IMG/VR virus record: IMGVR_UViG_3300009008_000053
Location: 1 to 52,106 of that record
Source of the DNA: a virus
Length of the DNA stretch: 52,106 nucleotides
Direction: 5' to 3' (one strand)
Below are positions 29,831 through 37,579 of the stretch, piece by piece; positions within the stretch are counted from its first letter, which is position 1; each line of letters starts with the position of its first letter. The notes below the pieces were generated by a model. It saw only the letters and a program-made list of their open reading frames with translations, did no database searches and was not told where the DNA came from. A program made the position numbers and the translations under genes.

Positions 29831-30328
29831 ATGGACAGGCTTTCTTGGGACGAGTATTTCATGGCGATGGCGGTTTCTGCCTCTCTTAGGAGTGTAGTTA
29901 AAACTACTAAGGTGGGGGCGGTAATCGTTAACTCTGATCGTCAAATTATTTCCACGGGCTATAACGGTCCTCTTTCTGGTTGGCCTCACTTCAGAGTGGG
30001 AGTTAGCCAATCGCTAGAGGAACACGCTGAGAGAAACGCAATTTATTTTGCGGCTGCAAGTCGTGGTGGGGTGGCGGGTTCCACCCTCTATACCACGGTT
30101 ACTCCCTGCATCCATTGCGCAAGAGCAATTCTTCAGTCAGGGATCAAGCGTGTTGTTACGTTGTCTACTTCCGCTAAGGATAAAACAGAGAATCCAGATG
30201 GGATGGCGCTTTTAAACGACGCTAATTACCAGGATAAGATTAGACTTGCGGTGTTGGACGAGTCCGAACTAAAAGAGAAGGTATGGAAACTAATATCAGA
30301 AAGAGGATGGGACATGCCCACAAGCTAA
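29831..30328 (+). CDS. dCMP deaminase (zinc cytidine/deoxycytidylate deaminase family)
   Basis: 165 residues from ATG 29831; GTG 29825 in the same frame is the alternative, since AAGGAG at 29815-29820 is close to both. The zinc site is clear: H65-A66-E67 in EEHAERNA and P92-C93-x-x-C96 in TPCIHCARA. SWDEYFMAMA at the start and TGYNGPLSGWPHF are typical of deoxycytidylate deaminases. The enzyme converts dCMP to dUMP, feeding thymidylate synthesis during DNA replication. It has its own promoter. Confidence 0.88.
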   Translation: MDRLSWDEYFMAMAVSASLRSVVKTTKVGAVIVNSDRQIISTGYNGPLSGWPHFRVGVSQSLEEHAERNAIYFAAASRGGVAGSTLYTTVTPCIHCARAILQSGIKRVVTLSTSAKDKTENPDGMALLNDANYQDKIRLAVLDESELKEKVWKLISERGWDMPTS

Positions 30329-30453
30329 TACTAAGGGTGTACGCAAAAGGGATTGAATCGAGTAGAGAAGAACTAATTAGACTTAGGAAAAAGACTAAAA
30401 ACGAGTTTTTTGAAAAGTGGATCGACAAAAGGTTACAGGAGATAAAACGATGA
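30283..30453 (+). CDS. Small basic protein, 56 aa
   Basis: The frame starts inside the deaminase gene after AGAGAAGG and ends TGA 30453, sharing ATGA with the next gene, an arrangement typical of coupled phage genes. The product (METNIRKRMGHAHKLILRVY at the N-terminus, FFEKWIDKRLQEIKR at the C-terminus) is helical and strongly basic, so nucleic-acid binding is possible. It also carries the ribosome site CAGGAG for the following gene. No family is recognised. Confidence 0.55.
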   Translation: METNIRKRMGHAHKLILRVYAKGIESSREELIRLRKKTKNEFFEKWIDKRLQEIKR

Positions 30454-30881
30454 AACACGCTTGGTTTTGGGGGTTTATGGGGTTGGCGTTTATACTGGCA
30501 ATTTCTAGACCCGTAATTACAGAGACAAATCAAACTATTGACGTAATGGGGATAGAAATACATGGACAGACTTTCGAACCGATTGTTACAGAAGCGATCG
30601 TCACGGCGTACAGCCCAGACTCAGCTTCATGTTGGCCTTTCAACGATGGTAAGACTTCAACGGGACGGGATGCGCTTCGCCGAGGCGTTGCAGCAGATCC
30701 CAAGAGAATCCCCTATGGATCTATTGTCGAGATTGAGGGTATTATATACGAAGTTGACGACACGGGCTCAGCGATGAAAAGGGCTGAAGAGATCCATATA
30801 GATCTCAGGTTTCCGACCCATGAAGAAGCAGTTAATTTTGGCGTCAAAAAGATGAAGGTTCGTGTATGGAAGAAAATGTAA
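30450..30881 (+). CDS. 3D-domain (double-psi beta-barrel) cell-wall protein with N-terminal membrane anchor
   Basis: 143 residues from ATG 30450, chosen because AGGAG lies 8 bases upstream. Residues 4-19 form a hydrophobic segment (WFWGFMGLAFILAI), a signal anchor. The rest fits the 3D domain named after three aspartates, as in MltA and Bacillus resuscitation-factor-like proteins: TAYSP, GVAADPKRIPYGS, YEVDDTGSAMK with D103 and D104, and HIDLRF with D118. The fold acts on peptidoglycan, usually as a lytic transglycosylase. With the amidase at 31735 and the holin candidate at 32809 it probably forms the lysis set. Confidence 0.75.
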   Translation: MKHAWFWGFMGLAFILAISRPVITETNQTIDVMGIEIHGQTFEPIVTEAIVTAYSPDSASCWPFNDGKTSTGRDALRRGVAADPKRIPYGSIVEIEGIIYEVDDTGSAMKRAEEIHIDLRFPTHEEAVNFGVKKMKVRVWKKM

Positions 30882-31171
30882 AGGGCCACAGTGCCTTTGA
30901 CGGTGCCAGGATCGGGTCCAGTATCTTTGCAGATGTGGATCCGAGAAGTGTACAAAGTATCGATGTTGAAGAAGCACTTGATTCTTTGACTTGGTTAGAG
31001 ATCATAGTTCTAATGAAAGAGATGGAGGGGTACCGAGGTAACGAGATCGCGGACTACATCAGAAAAGCGATGCCTGATTACCCCAATAACACTTACTCGA
31101 AACAGAGAGTGAACGCTATAAAGCGGAGTATAAGAAAGAAGTTTCTAAGATGTTCTAGACTGGAGGAATAG
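30866..31171 (+). CDS. Small protein resembling sigma region 4 / helix-turn-helix
   Basis: 101 residues, overlapping the previous gene by 16 bases, with AAGG 8 bases before ATG. The second half follows the region-4 pattern: LDSLTWLEIIVLMKEMEGYR, then GNEIADYIRKAM, then SKQRVNAIKRSIRKKF, which is a short helix, the helix pair of an HTH, and a basic final helix as in 'L..L...E..V....EGY...EIA...' of sigma factors. The resemblance is by eye. If real, it could complement the region-4-less gp55-like factor, in the role T4 gives to gp33. Confidence 0.45.
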   Translation: MEENVKGHSAFDGARIGSSIFADVDPRSVQSIDVEEALDSLTWLEIIVLMKEMEGYRGNEIADYIRKAMPDYPNNTYSKQRVNAIKRSIRKKFLRCSRLEE

Positions 31172-31172
31172 C

Positions 31173-31748
31173 ATGGAACTTGAGGTGATTTACGCTCAAT
31201 GCCCGTATTGCAGATCGGTAATAGATCTGGATGAAGGGAACATCCCTCCTAGACTAATTCAAGAGTGGAAACTTAAGCAGAGAGATACGAAGTTCCTCGA
31301 TGAGACTACTCATTCCATTTCGTGTTATAACTGTAAGAATGTGATAACCTTAAGATGGTCCGATATACCTTTCCCTCACATCGATGATCAGAGGCGAAAG
31401 GTCAAGGTTAAGGAAAGATTGGACATCGTTACCAGAGAAATCTCTGATTTCGTGAAAAACGATTGGGAAGATTTACTGCATAGTGATGCCATTCCCGATT
31501 ACGTGTCGGATGAAGAGGATTTTAATGGATTGTTGAAAAGACTTGACACGTACCCATATAGTGAAGTATTGTGGCGAGAAGCTTTGATACTACTTAAAAT
31601 AAAGAAACAGTGTGAAAGTCTGGTTTTTTCCAGCGATTTAGCAGAGAGTGTAGCCAATGGCGTGGATGTTAAATTGGACAAGATTTTTAGTGGACTTCTT
31701 AAAGTTGAAGAAGCCCTCCATGGAGACGAAGACGATGAAGAAATTTGA
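31173..31748 (+). CDS. Zinc-ribbon hypothetical protein, 191 aa
   Basis: GGAGG 8 bases before ATG. Two CxxC pairs (C10/C13 in CPYCRS and C51/C54 in CYNCKN) about 40 residues apart form a treble-clef-like zinc ribbon. The remaining 130 residues are helical and acidic, ending GDEDDEEI. No enzyme motif is present. The downstream amidase starts inside its 3' end, so the two are co-translated. A transcription or replication accessory role is possible, but nothing here proves it. Confidence 0.65.
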   Translation: MELEVIYAQCPYCRSVIDLDEGNIPPRLIQEWKLKQRDTKFLDETTHSISCYNCKNVITLRWSDIPFPHIDDQRRKVKVKERLDIVTREISDFVKNDWEDLLHSDAIPDYVSDEEDFNGLLKRLDTYPYSEVLWREALILLKIKKQCESLVFSSDLAESVANGVDVKLDKIFSGLLKVEEALHGDEDDEEI

Positions 31749-32160
31749 ACATAGGTATCCTGATGGAATAGTTCTCCATCATTCTGCGTCTTCATGGGCT
31801 GGGGTTAACACTGAGGTTATTCGTGAGTGGCATTTGAGTCGTGGGTTTGCTGATATTGGTTACCACTTTGTAATTACTAAAGAAGGCGTCATCGAAGAGG
31901 GAAGACCACTTAAGTACAAGGGAGCACACTGTAAAGCTCAACAGAAGAATCACACTTCCATTGGGGTCTGTTTGGTGGGTGACTCTACTAAAGATGGATT
32001 TAAGCCCATTCAGAGAAAAGCTTTGGTATACCTGATTGGGTACCTAGAAGCCAGATACGGTCAGGTATTTAAAATTTCTCAGCATAGCGATTGGGAGCCC
32101 AACAAGCCATACTGTGCGGGATTTACCGCCGAACAATTTGAAGGACTAAGAGATGTCTGA
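31735..32160 (+). CDS. N-acetylmuramoyl-L-alanine amidase (T7 lysozyme / PGRP family endolysin)
   Basis: 141 residues from ATG 31735 with GGAG 9 bases upstream; an ATG 15 bases earlier has no site. The T7 lysozyme pattern is present: LHHSAS (H15/H16), IREWHLSRGFADIGYHFVI with Y43, TSIGVCLVGD, and HSDWEPNKPYC with H117, K124 and C127. These give the zinc ligands and catalytic Tyr/Lys. The enzyme cuts the bond between muramic acid and the peptide stem at lysis. There is no signal peptide, so a holin is needed. Confidence 0.9.
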   Translation: MKKFEHRYPDGIVLHHSASSWAGVNTEVIREWHLSRGFADIGYHFVITKEGVIEEGRPLKYKGAHCKAQQKNHTSIGVCLVGDSTKDGFKPIQRKALVYLIGYLEARYGQVFKISQHSDWEPNKPYCAGFTAEQFEGLRDV

Positions 32161-32575
32161 TTTTGGAAACTGGAATAACTTAAGAACTTATAATACCTTC
32201 ACTGGTGGTGCTGGTTGGGGCTTCATAGGGGACAGAGAAGTTGCTTTGTCTGGGATCGTTCCTGGCGTCACTCCCAATAACTCTCAATGGTACTATCAGA
32301 CGATATACCGTCAGATTGGGACTTTGATTGACGAAATTTGGCGGCTACAAACACTTCTTGCTCCCGTGGCGGGCAAATACCCCGTAAATGGGGGTGAGCC
32401 GTCGAACGTACAGTATCCATCAAACATTAGTGATGATGTGATTACTCACTGGTTTGGATCTCAGAACGGAGATAACTATCCTGACCCCAGCTTGTATCCG
32501 AACGCCATTGTCTACAAGACGGTATTTGAAAACCTAGCTCACATCTTTGATAGGCTGGATGCGGCTGGAATCTAA
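32153..32575 (+). CDS. Hypothetical protein, 140 aa
   Basis: The ATG overlaps the amidase stop by 8 bases, with AAGGA upstream. The sequence (FGNWNNLRTYNTFTGGAG at the N-terminus, NSQWYYQTIYRQIGTLIDEI in the middle) is aromatic and without a recognised domain. It could be a small virion protein or lysis accessory. It is the last gene before the structured, non-coding 32576-32808 region. Confidence 0.6.
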   Translation: MSDFGNWNNLRTYNTFTGGAGWGFIGDREVALSGIVPGVTPNNSQWYYQTIYRQIGTLIDEIWRLQTLLAPVAGKYPVNGGEPSNVQYPSNISDDVITHWFGSQNGDNYPDPSLYPNAIVYKTVFENLAHIFDRLDAAGI

Positions 32576-32579
32576 AGCC

Positions 32580-32619
32580 CTCACCCCTTTAGAGGACAGA
32601 AGCGAAGCGGTAGGGTGAG
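32580..32619 (+). ncRNA. Stem-loop in the 5' leader upstream of a 16-codon frame
   Basis: CTCACCC at 32580-32586 pairs with GGGTGAG at 32613-32619, enclosing 26 bases that contain the smaller GC-GAA-GC turn. There is no T tract after it, so it is not a simple terminator. It sits about 20 bases before a strong ribosome site and may be a leader structure or end-protecting stem. Confidence 0.4.
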
Positions 32620-32639
32620 AGTAACAAAGGAGGGCCAAG

Positions 32640-32690
32640 ATGCTCGTCTTTGATTTTATGATAGGTCTGAATCTTCTAGACCTATTTTGA
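32640..32690 (+). CDS. Possible 16-aa leader peptide
   Basis: ATG 32640 to TGA 32690 encodes MLVFDFMIGLNLLDLF after an excellent AAAGGAGGG site. The peptide is hydrophobic. It ends 26 bases before the 20-bp palindrome. It may be a real micropeptide, a leader, or chance. Confidence 0.35.
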   Translation: MLVFDFMIGLNLLDLF

Positions 32691-32715
32691 ATGTCTGGTG
32701 GCTGAAAGACTAGAC

Positions 32716-32735
32716 TAGTTCAAACGTTTGAACTA
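32716..32735. promoter_or_regulatory. 20-bp perfect palindrome next to a promoter (operator candidate)
   Basis: TAGTTCAAACGTTTGAACTA reads identically on both strands and abuts the -35 box at 32736. A dimeric regulator could bind here; the winged-helix protein at 45198 is one candidate. It is not followed by a T tract. Confidence 0.55.
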
Positions 32736-32764
32736 TTTACTTAAGGTACTCGAAAGGGTACAAT
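32736..32764 (+). promoter_or_regulatory. Promoter of the holin-candidate operon
   Basis: TTTACT at 32736-32741 and TACAAT at 32759-32764 with a 17-base spacer. The expected start point, near 32771, lies inside the following terminator hairpin. Confidence 0.55.
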
Positions 32765-32765
32765 G

Positions 32766-32792
32766 GGGGATCCTTTAGGGGATCCCCTTTTT
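32766..32792 (+). terminator. Intrinsic terminator overlapping the promoter start point
   Basis: GGGGATCC (32766-32773) pairs with GGATCCCC (32780-32787) around TTTAGG, followed by TTTTT. It would stop transcripts arriving from upstream. Confidence 0.8.
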
Positions 32793-32808
32793 AATCCTAG
32801 GAGGAAAA

Positions 32809-33096
32809 ATGGATACAGTAGTAACTCCCGAAGGTATTCAACAGATAGTGACTTGGTACCAGCTTCTTGCTGCCGTACTAGTCCTTCCTGTTGTTACTGA
32901 CTGGATTAAGAAATTGTCATTCATTAAGACTAGTTGGTATTCAGCAATTCCGCTAGTACTTGGTGCGGTGTCAAACGTGATCCTAGCTTTATCTCAGGGT
33001 ACCGATCTTTGGACCGCTCTTGCGGTTGGATTGGGTCTTGGTGCTACGGCTAGTGGAACAAGAAACTTTGTTACAAAGTCGATTCTAAATCGTTAA
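32809..33096 (+). CDS. Holin candidate, small two-helix membrane protein
   Basis: 95 residues after AGGAGG. Two hydrophobic segments are visible: about 17-30 (YQLLAAVLVLPVVTDWI) and about 46-62 (IPLVLGAVSNVILALS), with a third Gly/Ala-rich stretch (ALAVGLGLGATASG) and a basic C-terminus. Size, topology and closeness to the amidase and 3D-domain protein fit a holin, which opens the inner membrane for the endolysin. Small membrane proteins share little sequence, so this is by context. Own promoter and terminator separate it from the amidase operon. Confidence 0.55.
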   Translation: MDTVVTPEGIQQIVTWYQLLAAVLVLPVVTDWIKKLSFIKTSWYSAIPLVLGAVSNVILALSQGTDLWTALAVGLGLGATASGTRNFVTKSILNR

Positions 33097-33114
33097 CGAT
33101 AGGAGAAATACAGT

Positions 33115-33333
33115 ATGCTTCAATTCACAGTTGTACAGGTAGACAATGGGTACATTTTGCAGTTCCCCCCTGCAGGTCCGAATCAGCAGGGACATGCTTT
33201 GGTGTACGCCTCTTTGCCCCAGGTGCTTCAGCAGCTAGAGGAAATGTTCCTTCAGTCTGAAGAGTCTAAGAACGCCGCTGCCGCAGCGCTTGCTGAGGCC
33301 CAGGCCGAAACTGAGGCCGCTACTCAAGAGTAA
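33115..33333 (+). CDS. Hypothetical protein, 72 aa
   Basis: AGGAG 9 bases before ATG. The first half is beta-like (MLQFTVVQVDNGYILQFPP) and the second an Ala/Glu-rich helix ending ALAEAQAETEAATQE, likely a coiled coil. It shares the short transcript with the holin candidate and is closed by the promoter-terminator composite at 33340-33397. A holin accessory or antiholin is possible but unsupported. Confidence 0.6.
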   Translation: MLQFTVVQVDNGYILQFPPAGPNQQGHALVYASLPQVLQQLEEMFLQSEESKNAAAAALAEAQAETEAATQE

Positions 33334-33339
33334 AAATGG

Positions 33340-33369
33340 TTTACTAGAGAAGCAGTCTTGTGTTATAAT
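33340..33369 (+). promoter_or_regulatory. Promoter of the DNA polymerase operon
   Basis: TTTACT at 33340-33345 and TATAAT at 33364-33369, 18-base spacer. The -35 box is the same TTTACT as at 32736. The expected start near 33376 falls in the 5' arm of the terminator hairpin that follows. Confidence 0.65.
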
Positions 33370-33397
33370 GGGGAGTCCCTAGGGACTCCCCGTTTTT
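33370..33397 (+). terminator. Intrinsic terminator overlapping the polymerase promoter start point
   Basis: GGGGAGTCCC (33370-33379) is complementary to GGGACTCCCC (33382-33391), followed by GTTTTT. It closes the holin-candidate transcript. Confidence 0.82.
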
Positions 33398-33415
33398 GTA
33401 TATGGAGGTTATTTG

Positions 33416-35752
33416 ATGAATGAAACTTACGAGTTCGGGAGTACACTCCTGAATAGGTTGTATCCGTTTTCCGAGGGGATGGTGTCGAAAGACATCCGAA
33501 TCAAAGTTACGGATAAAGAAGAGTATAACTTAGACAAGATCAAGATGCTAGTCCAGTCCATTTTGGACGAATTCGGCCTTTGGCATCGTACCGAGTTAGT
33601 TGAAGACAACGCAGATCTCACTCTTTCTGCCCATACTCTTATGGGTCTTCTGAAGGATTGGGACGCTTCATACGCGGACGTAGAAAAGCAGATCCAGGGT
33701 TTTATTGATTCGAAGCAGCCACCCCGAGTTATCCTGGCCGAAAGTATCGCGGATCTCAAGGAGATCATCCGACACTGTAAGCGCCGTCCATTTGCCTGGG
33801 ATACCGAAACCGTGGATCTCAAGGATCTGACCCTTCTTATGGCGTCATTCACGATTAGGACGAGCAGCGGGTACCTTAACTACGTCATCCCCGTACATCA
33901 CAAAGACTCCATGCTCCCTGTGGAGAAGAGCCTTAAAGCCATCCGCAAGATCCTCTTTGAATCCAATAAAACTCGTATGGCGCATAACGTCAAGTTCGAC
34001 TCTCACGTAATTAAGCATAATCTGGGTGATTTCCCTCCTTTCTATTCTCCAGAGGGGAAGCTCATCCAGTACGATACTATGATGGCCTACTACACGGTGT
34101 TCAACCGCTCTGTCCCCCTAGGACTTAAGGCTCTCTCCCAGGCTCTGTTCCATTCTGGGGACTATGAAGCCGAACTCTACCAGATCCTAAAGGCAAAGTT
34201 TAAGAAGAAGGCCGACTGGAAGTTCGATGTTATTCCCTTGAGTGTCTTCTACAAATATGCTGGTCTGGACAGCTATTACACCTACCGTCTAATGGAGACT
34301 ATCAACCCGATCCTTAAGAAGGTCCATGGCGGGAAATCCAACAAGCTGTTCAAGAAGCACATCATGCCCGTTTTGGAGTGTATCACCAAGATGGAAGACA
34401 ACCGCATGTGCATCGACTTGGATTGGGCCAACGCGTATAACCTCCAACTGGAATCCTTTAAGGACTCGATAGAAGCGGGGATTTGTGATGAAGAGGTCAT
34501 CAAGGAGAACTTTGACAAGTTCAATATCGGTAGCACCAAGGATCTACAGCGTCTATTTTTCGATGTACTTGACACAAAGACGCGTAAGAAGACAAAGACA
34601 GGCTTTTCGACAGATGCTGGCACCATGGAACTCATTGCCAAAGAGCATGGCCCCGCCGCCAGCATCGCTGGTCGTTTAGTGTCATACCGAAAAGCCAAAA
34701 AGATCCAGGATTATCTGAATGCGTTCATCAACAATGTGAACAAGGAAAAACTCCTGATGCCTTCTTTCGCTCCCCACGGGACAGTATCGGGGAGGTTGGC
34801 TTCATTCGGTGACTTTAACGCTCAGAACTTCCCTAGGGATAAGGTGGGTGTAAAGCGGTCTGTGATCTCCAGATTCGGGGACGATGGGTGTATCGTTAAC
34901 GTGGACTACGCTACCCTGGAGTTTAGAGTTGCTGCCGCTTTGAGCAAAGACAAGTATTTGTACGAAATCCTTAAGGACCCGAAAGCAGATCTCCATACGG
35001 CTACTGCGGCCCTTATCTTCAGCAAGGATGCGGACGACGTTACCAAGGAAGAGAGATATGTCGCCAAGACTATTAACTTCAGCATCATCTTCGGTGCTGG
35101 TCATAAGAAGATAGCGTGGATGGTTAACTCTTCTGGGAAGCTGGAAGATGAGTTAACTACGGATGCCGCCAAGGTGATCCTGGAGGACTACAAGAAGACC
35201 TACAGTGGTCTAGTTAAGGCGATGACGGAAGCGCAGGGATTCGCGGATCGTAAGGGGTACACTCCTACTCACTTTGGCCGTGTTCGCCTTTTCCCAGAGC
35301 TTCTGAATCCTAGGCTTGGACAGTGGGACAGGTACAAGTATCTCCGTGAGGCATACAGCATGGTGGTCCAGTCCCTTGCCGTGGACATCGGCTTTACCGC
35401 TCTCAAGCAGCTTACTCGTATTTTCGAGAAGGAAGGGTACAAGAGCAAGATCATCAATCAGGTCCATGACTCTCTGGTGTTTGACATTCATTTGGATGAA
35501 TTCGATAAGGTTATCCCTACGATCCGAAAGGTGATGGAAGAGACAGCCGTCCCCGACATCATCAATCTTCCCATTCCCATCGATGTGGAGTTTGGGTCTT
35601 CATACGAGGATCTCGCCGTTTACGAAGATGATATGGACATAAACGGAGTGCGGGAGACAGTTAAGAAGATGAGACTGGAGGTGTTTAGGCAGTCCATGGA
35701 CATCGATGAGTACGCAGAGAGTGTCATCTCCGTTGATTTCGAAAATACTTAA
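33416..35752 (+). CDS. DNA polymerase, family A, with 3'-5' exonuclease domain
   Basis: 778 residues from ATG 33416; GGAGG lies 7 bases upstream, and an in-frame TTG 3 bases earlier is unlikely. The exonuclease domain begins near 125 with FAWDTETVDL (the DxE pair) and later YAGLDSYYTYR. Polymerase motifs are complete: motif A NVDYATLEFRVAAAL near 497, motif B RYVAKTINFSIIFGAG near 545, motif C NQVHDSLVF near 681. Motif B aligns with the O-helix of E. coli Pol I: the residue matching F762 is Phe and that matching Y766 is Phe rather than Tyr. It is the replicative polymerase of the phage. Confidence 0.95.
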   Translation: MNETYEFGSTLLNRLYPFSEGMVSKDIRIKVTDKEEYNLDKIKMLVQSILDEFGLWHRTELVEDNADLTLSAHTLMGLLKDWDASYADVEKQIQGFIDSKQPPRVILAESIADLKEIIRHCKRRPFAWDTETVDLKDLTLLMASFTIRTSSGYLNYVIPVHHKDSMLPVEKSLKAIRKILFESNKTRMAHNVKFDSHVIKHNLGDFPPFYSPEGKLIQYDTMMAYYTVFNRSVPLGLKALSQALFHSGDYEAELYQILKAKFKKKADWKFDVIPLSVFYKYAGLDSYYTYRLMETINPILKKVHGGKSNKLFKKHIMPVLECITKMEDNRMCIDLDWANAYNLQLESFKDSIEAGICDEEVIKENFDKFNIGSTKDLQRLFFDVLDTKTRKKTKTGFSTDAGTMELIAKEHGPAASIAGRLVSYRKAKKIQDYLNAFINNVNKEKLLMPSFAPHGTVSGRLASFGDFNAQNFPRDKVGVKRSVISRFGDDGCIVNVDYATLEFRVAAALSKDKYLYEILKDPKADLHTATAALIFSKDADDVTKEERYVAKTINFSIIFGAGHKKIAWMVNSSGKLEDELTTDAAKVILEDYKKTYSGLVKAMTEAQGFADRKGYTPTHFGRVRLFPELLNPRLGQWDRYKYLREAYSMVVQSLAVDIGFTALKQLTRIFEKEGYKSKIINQVHDSLVFDIHLDEFDKVIPTIRKVMEETAVPDIINLPIPIDVEFGSSYEDLAVYEDDMDINGVRETVKKMRLEVFRQSMDIDEYAESVISVDFENT

Positions 35753-35790
35753 TAAAAACGGTTCTATTATTTTAAGTTCAAGGAGATGGG

Positions 35791-37578
35791 ATGACTGTAA
35801 GAGATCGTATTCTAAGACTATTTGCTATCCTGAATGGTAGGGGGGTCCTGGAAGAGGGACCCATGCCAAGCATGGCAGATAAAATGAGCGCGAGAACGAT
35901 GCCCGACCCACGCCAGGACACTTCTGGTGGTGGGTCTTCGCGTATTACGAAGAAAAAACCCGAACGCAAGAAAGAAAAGACGGCGAAGGGTCAAGGTAAA
36001 GTCTTCGTAAAGAACGTGAAGTCTGGAAACGTGTATGCGGTGGGTGCCGAATCAGCTAGAAAAGGCATTGCATCGGGGATGTACACGAAGCCTTCCGATA
36101 GGGAAGTCGTGCAGTCCAAACGGGACAAGAAGACCCAAGCTCCTGCTGCAGAAAGAGAGCCCACCGCAGCACCCGAGCAACAGCCTCAGGATGAAAAACC
36201 GCGCCAGCCGACCACTCCTAGAGGTAAAGTGTCCGCTTCCATGGCAGCTGGGATGGAAGAGGTAAAGGGGAATGTTGGTAAGGGGTTGACTCCCAACAAG
36301 ACGTTGGGAGATAACTCTAGTATGAAACCTGATGCTATAGCAAAATCATCCAAATTCATACGAGAGTTTAACCCCATGGAATCGGATGTTATTCTGGGGG
36401 ATGATAACTACACGAAAGCGGTATTGAAACAACTTAAACAAGGAAGAAATCTACTGGCATACTCTGACTCCAAAGGAGACATGGTTAGGGCAGATAGCCC
36501 CGTCAATCAGATGTATTACATGACCAGAAATTTGGGATCCTTGATAGAATCTTTAAAAGATCCGTCTAAATGGGAAAATGAGGGTACCTATGCAGGTGCT
36601 GCCCATTTTGCGGAACAATTTGGGAGTATACTGGGATCGTTATCTGAGGACGCTACTTCTGAACAGAGGACCGCCGCCGCCGACCAAATGTTTCAGGCGT
36701 ACGCAACCGCTCTTAAGATGTCAAATGAAGATCAGTGGTCTAACTCTCTCTTTAAGAATTTTGGGGAGTTTTTTGAACATAACTTTGAGTTGATGAAGGG
36801 GGAAGAAAACTACCTTCCGTCTGCTGGTAACTTTGAGGTAGGGGATAAGGTAAGAGTGTTTAGAGATGGTCAAGGGCAAATTCTGAGACTTGAACATGGG
36901 TCCTTTAAATCCGATAAATCTGCTGTGAAAGATAGTAAGATTAGGTTTGGTGGAGCCGCTCCAAGTGTTCGTGGAGAAGTTTTTGCTGTTACTTTTTTTG
37001 GAGAGGATGAAGAAAAAGACACTAAAATAAAGCAAGATTTGTATACTCTGTACAGCCATAAGACTATGGACGGTGAAGACCATCTTAAAGCTATGGTTTC
37101 TCTTGTTAAGAAAAACTTCGGATCCAAAGCAGCGAAACAAGTACTTGACACTAGGGCAGAGGTTTTGGCTAACAACGAGTTTAAGTTTGCAGACAAACTT
37201 AAAGAAATAGATGATTACATCAAAGCTTGCAAACACCCTGATTCTAAGAAGAATCTGAGGTTCTTTCAGGATAAACTTAATAGACATATCACTAACTATT
37301 CGTCTACAGAAGCCGTTTTTAACAGAGCTGAGTCAGCCGATTTTGCTACAGAAATAATGGTGTTCAACAGGAACAAGAACGAGTTGTCTAGGGGGGAAAG
37401 GGTGGGCGTTGATAAATATAGTAGGCACTCTAAGTTCTCCACCGTAAAATTGAAGAAGATGGGTGCAACCTGTGAAGATTTAGCAGACCCTAAAAAAGCC
37501 GCTAAATTTTTTGATATACAGGGGACTAACGCTCTCCCCCATTATAATACAAAAATAACGGATTACGCAAAGGGGTAG
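35791..37578 (+). CDS. Hypothetical, possible internal virion protein, 595 aa
   Basis: AAGGAG 6 bases before ATG. The N-terminus is a short amphipathic helix (VRDRILRLFAILNGRG) followed by VLEE-GPMPSMADKM, which contains L-x-E-G, a motif cut by T4-type prohead protease. Residues 40-160 are basic, Pro/Gln/Lys-rich and probably disordered. The rest is helical and soluble without a recognised domain. The gene lies between the polymerase and the adenylyltransferase-ligase. An internal head protein injected with DNA is one possibility; the evidence is weak. Confidence 0.55.
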   Translation: MTVRDRILRLFAILNGRGVLEEGPMPSMADKMSARTMPDPRQDTSGGGSSRITKKKPERKKEKTAKGQGKVFVKNVKSGNVYAVGAESARKGIASGMYTKPSDREVVQSKRDKKTQAPAAEREPTAAPEQQPQDEKPRQPTTPRGKVSASMAAGMEEVKGNVGKGLTPNKTLGDNSSMKPDAIAKSSKFIREFNPMESDVILGDDNYTKAVLKQLKQGRNLLAYSDSKGDMVRADSPVNQMYYMTRNLGSLIESLKDPSKWENEGTYAGAAHFAEQFGSILGSLSEDATSEQRTAAADQMFQAYATALKMSNEDQWSNSLFKNFGEFFEHNFELMKGEENYLPSAGNFEVGDKVRVFRDGQGQILRLEHGSFKSDKSAVKDSKIRFGGAAPSVRGEVFAVTFFGEDEEKDTKIKQDLYTLYSHKTMDGEDHLKAMVSLVKKNFGSKAAKQVLDTRAEVLANNEFKFADKLKEIDDYIKACKHPDSKKNLRFFQDKLNRHITNYSSTEAVFNRAESADFATEIMVFNRNKNELSRGERVGVDKYSRHSKFSTVKLKKMGATCEDLADPKKAAKFFDIQGTNALPHYNTKITDYAKG

Positions 37579-37579
37579 C

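Noticed and set aside
36721-37287. 188-codon frame on the minus strand inside the 595-residue gene
   Set aside because: No ribosome site; composition is that of an antisense shadow of a well-supported plus-strand gene. The same applies to long minus-strand frames at 24192-24707, 44445-45026, 45449-45979 and 48147-48821.
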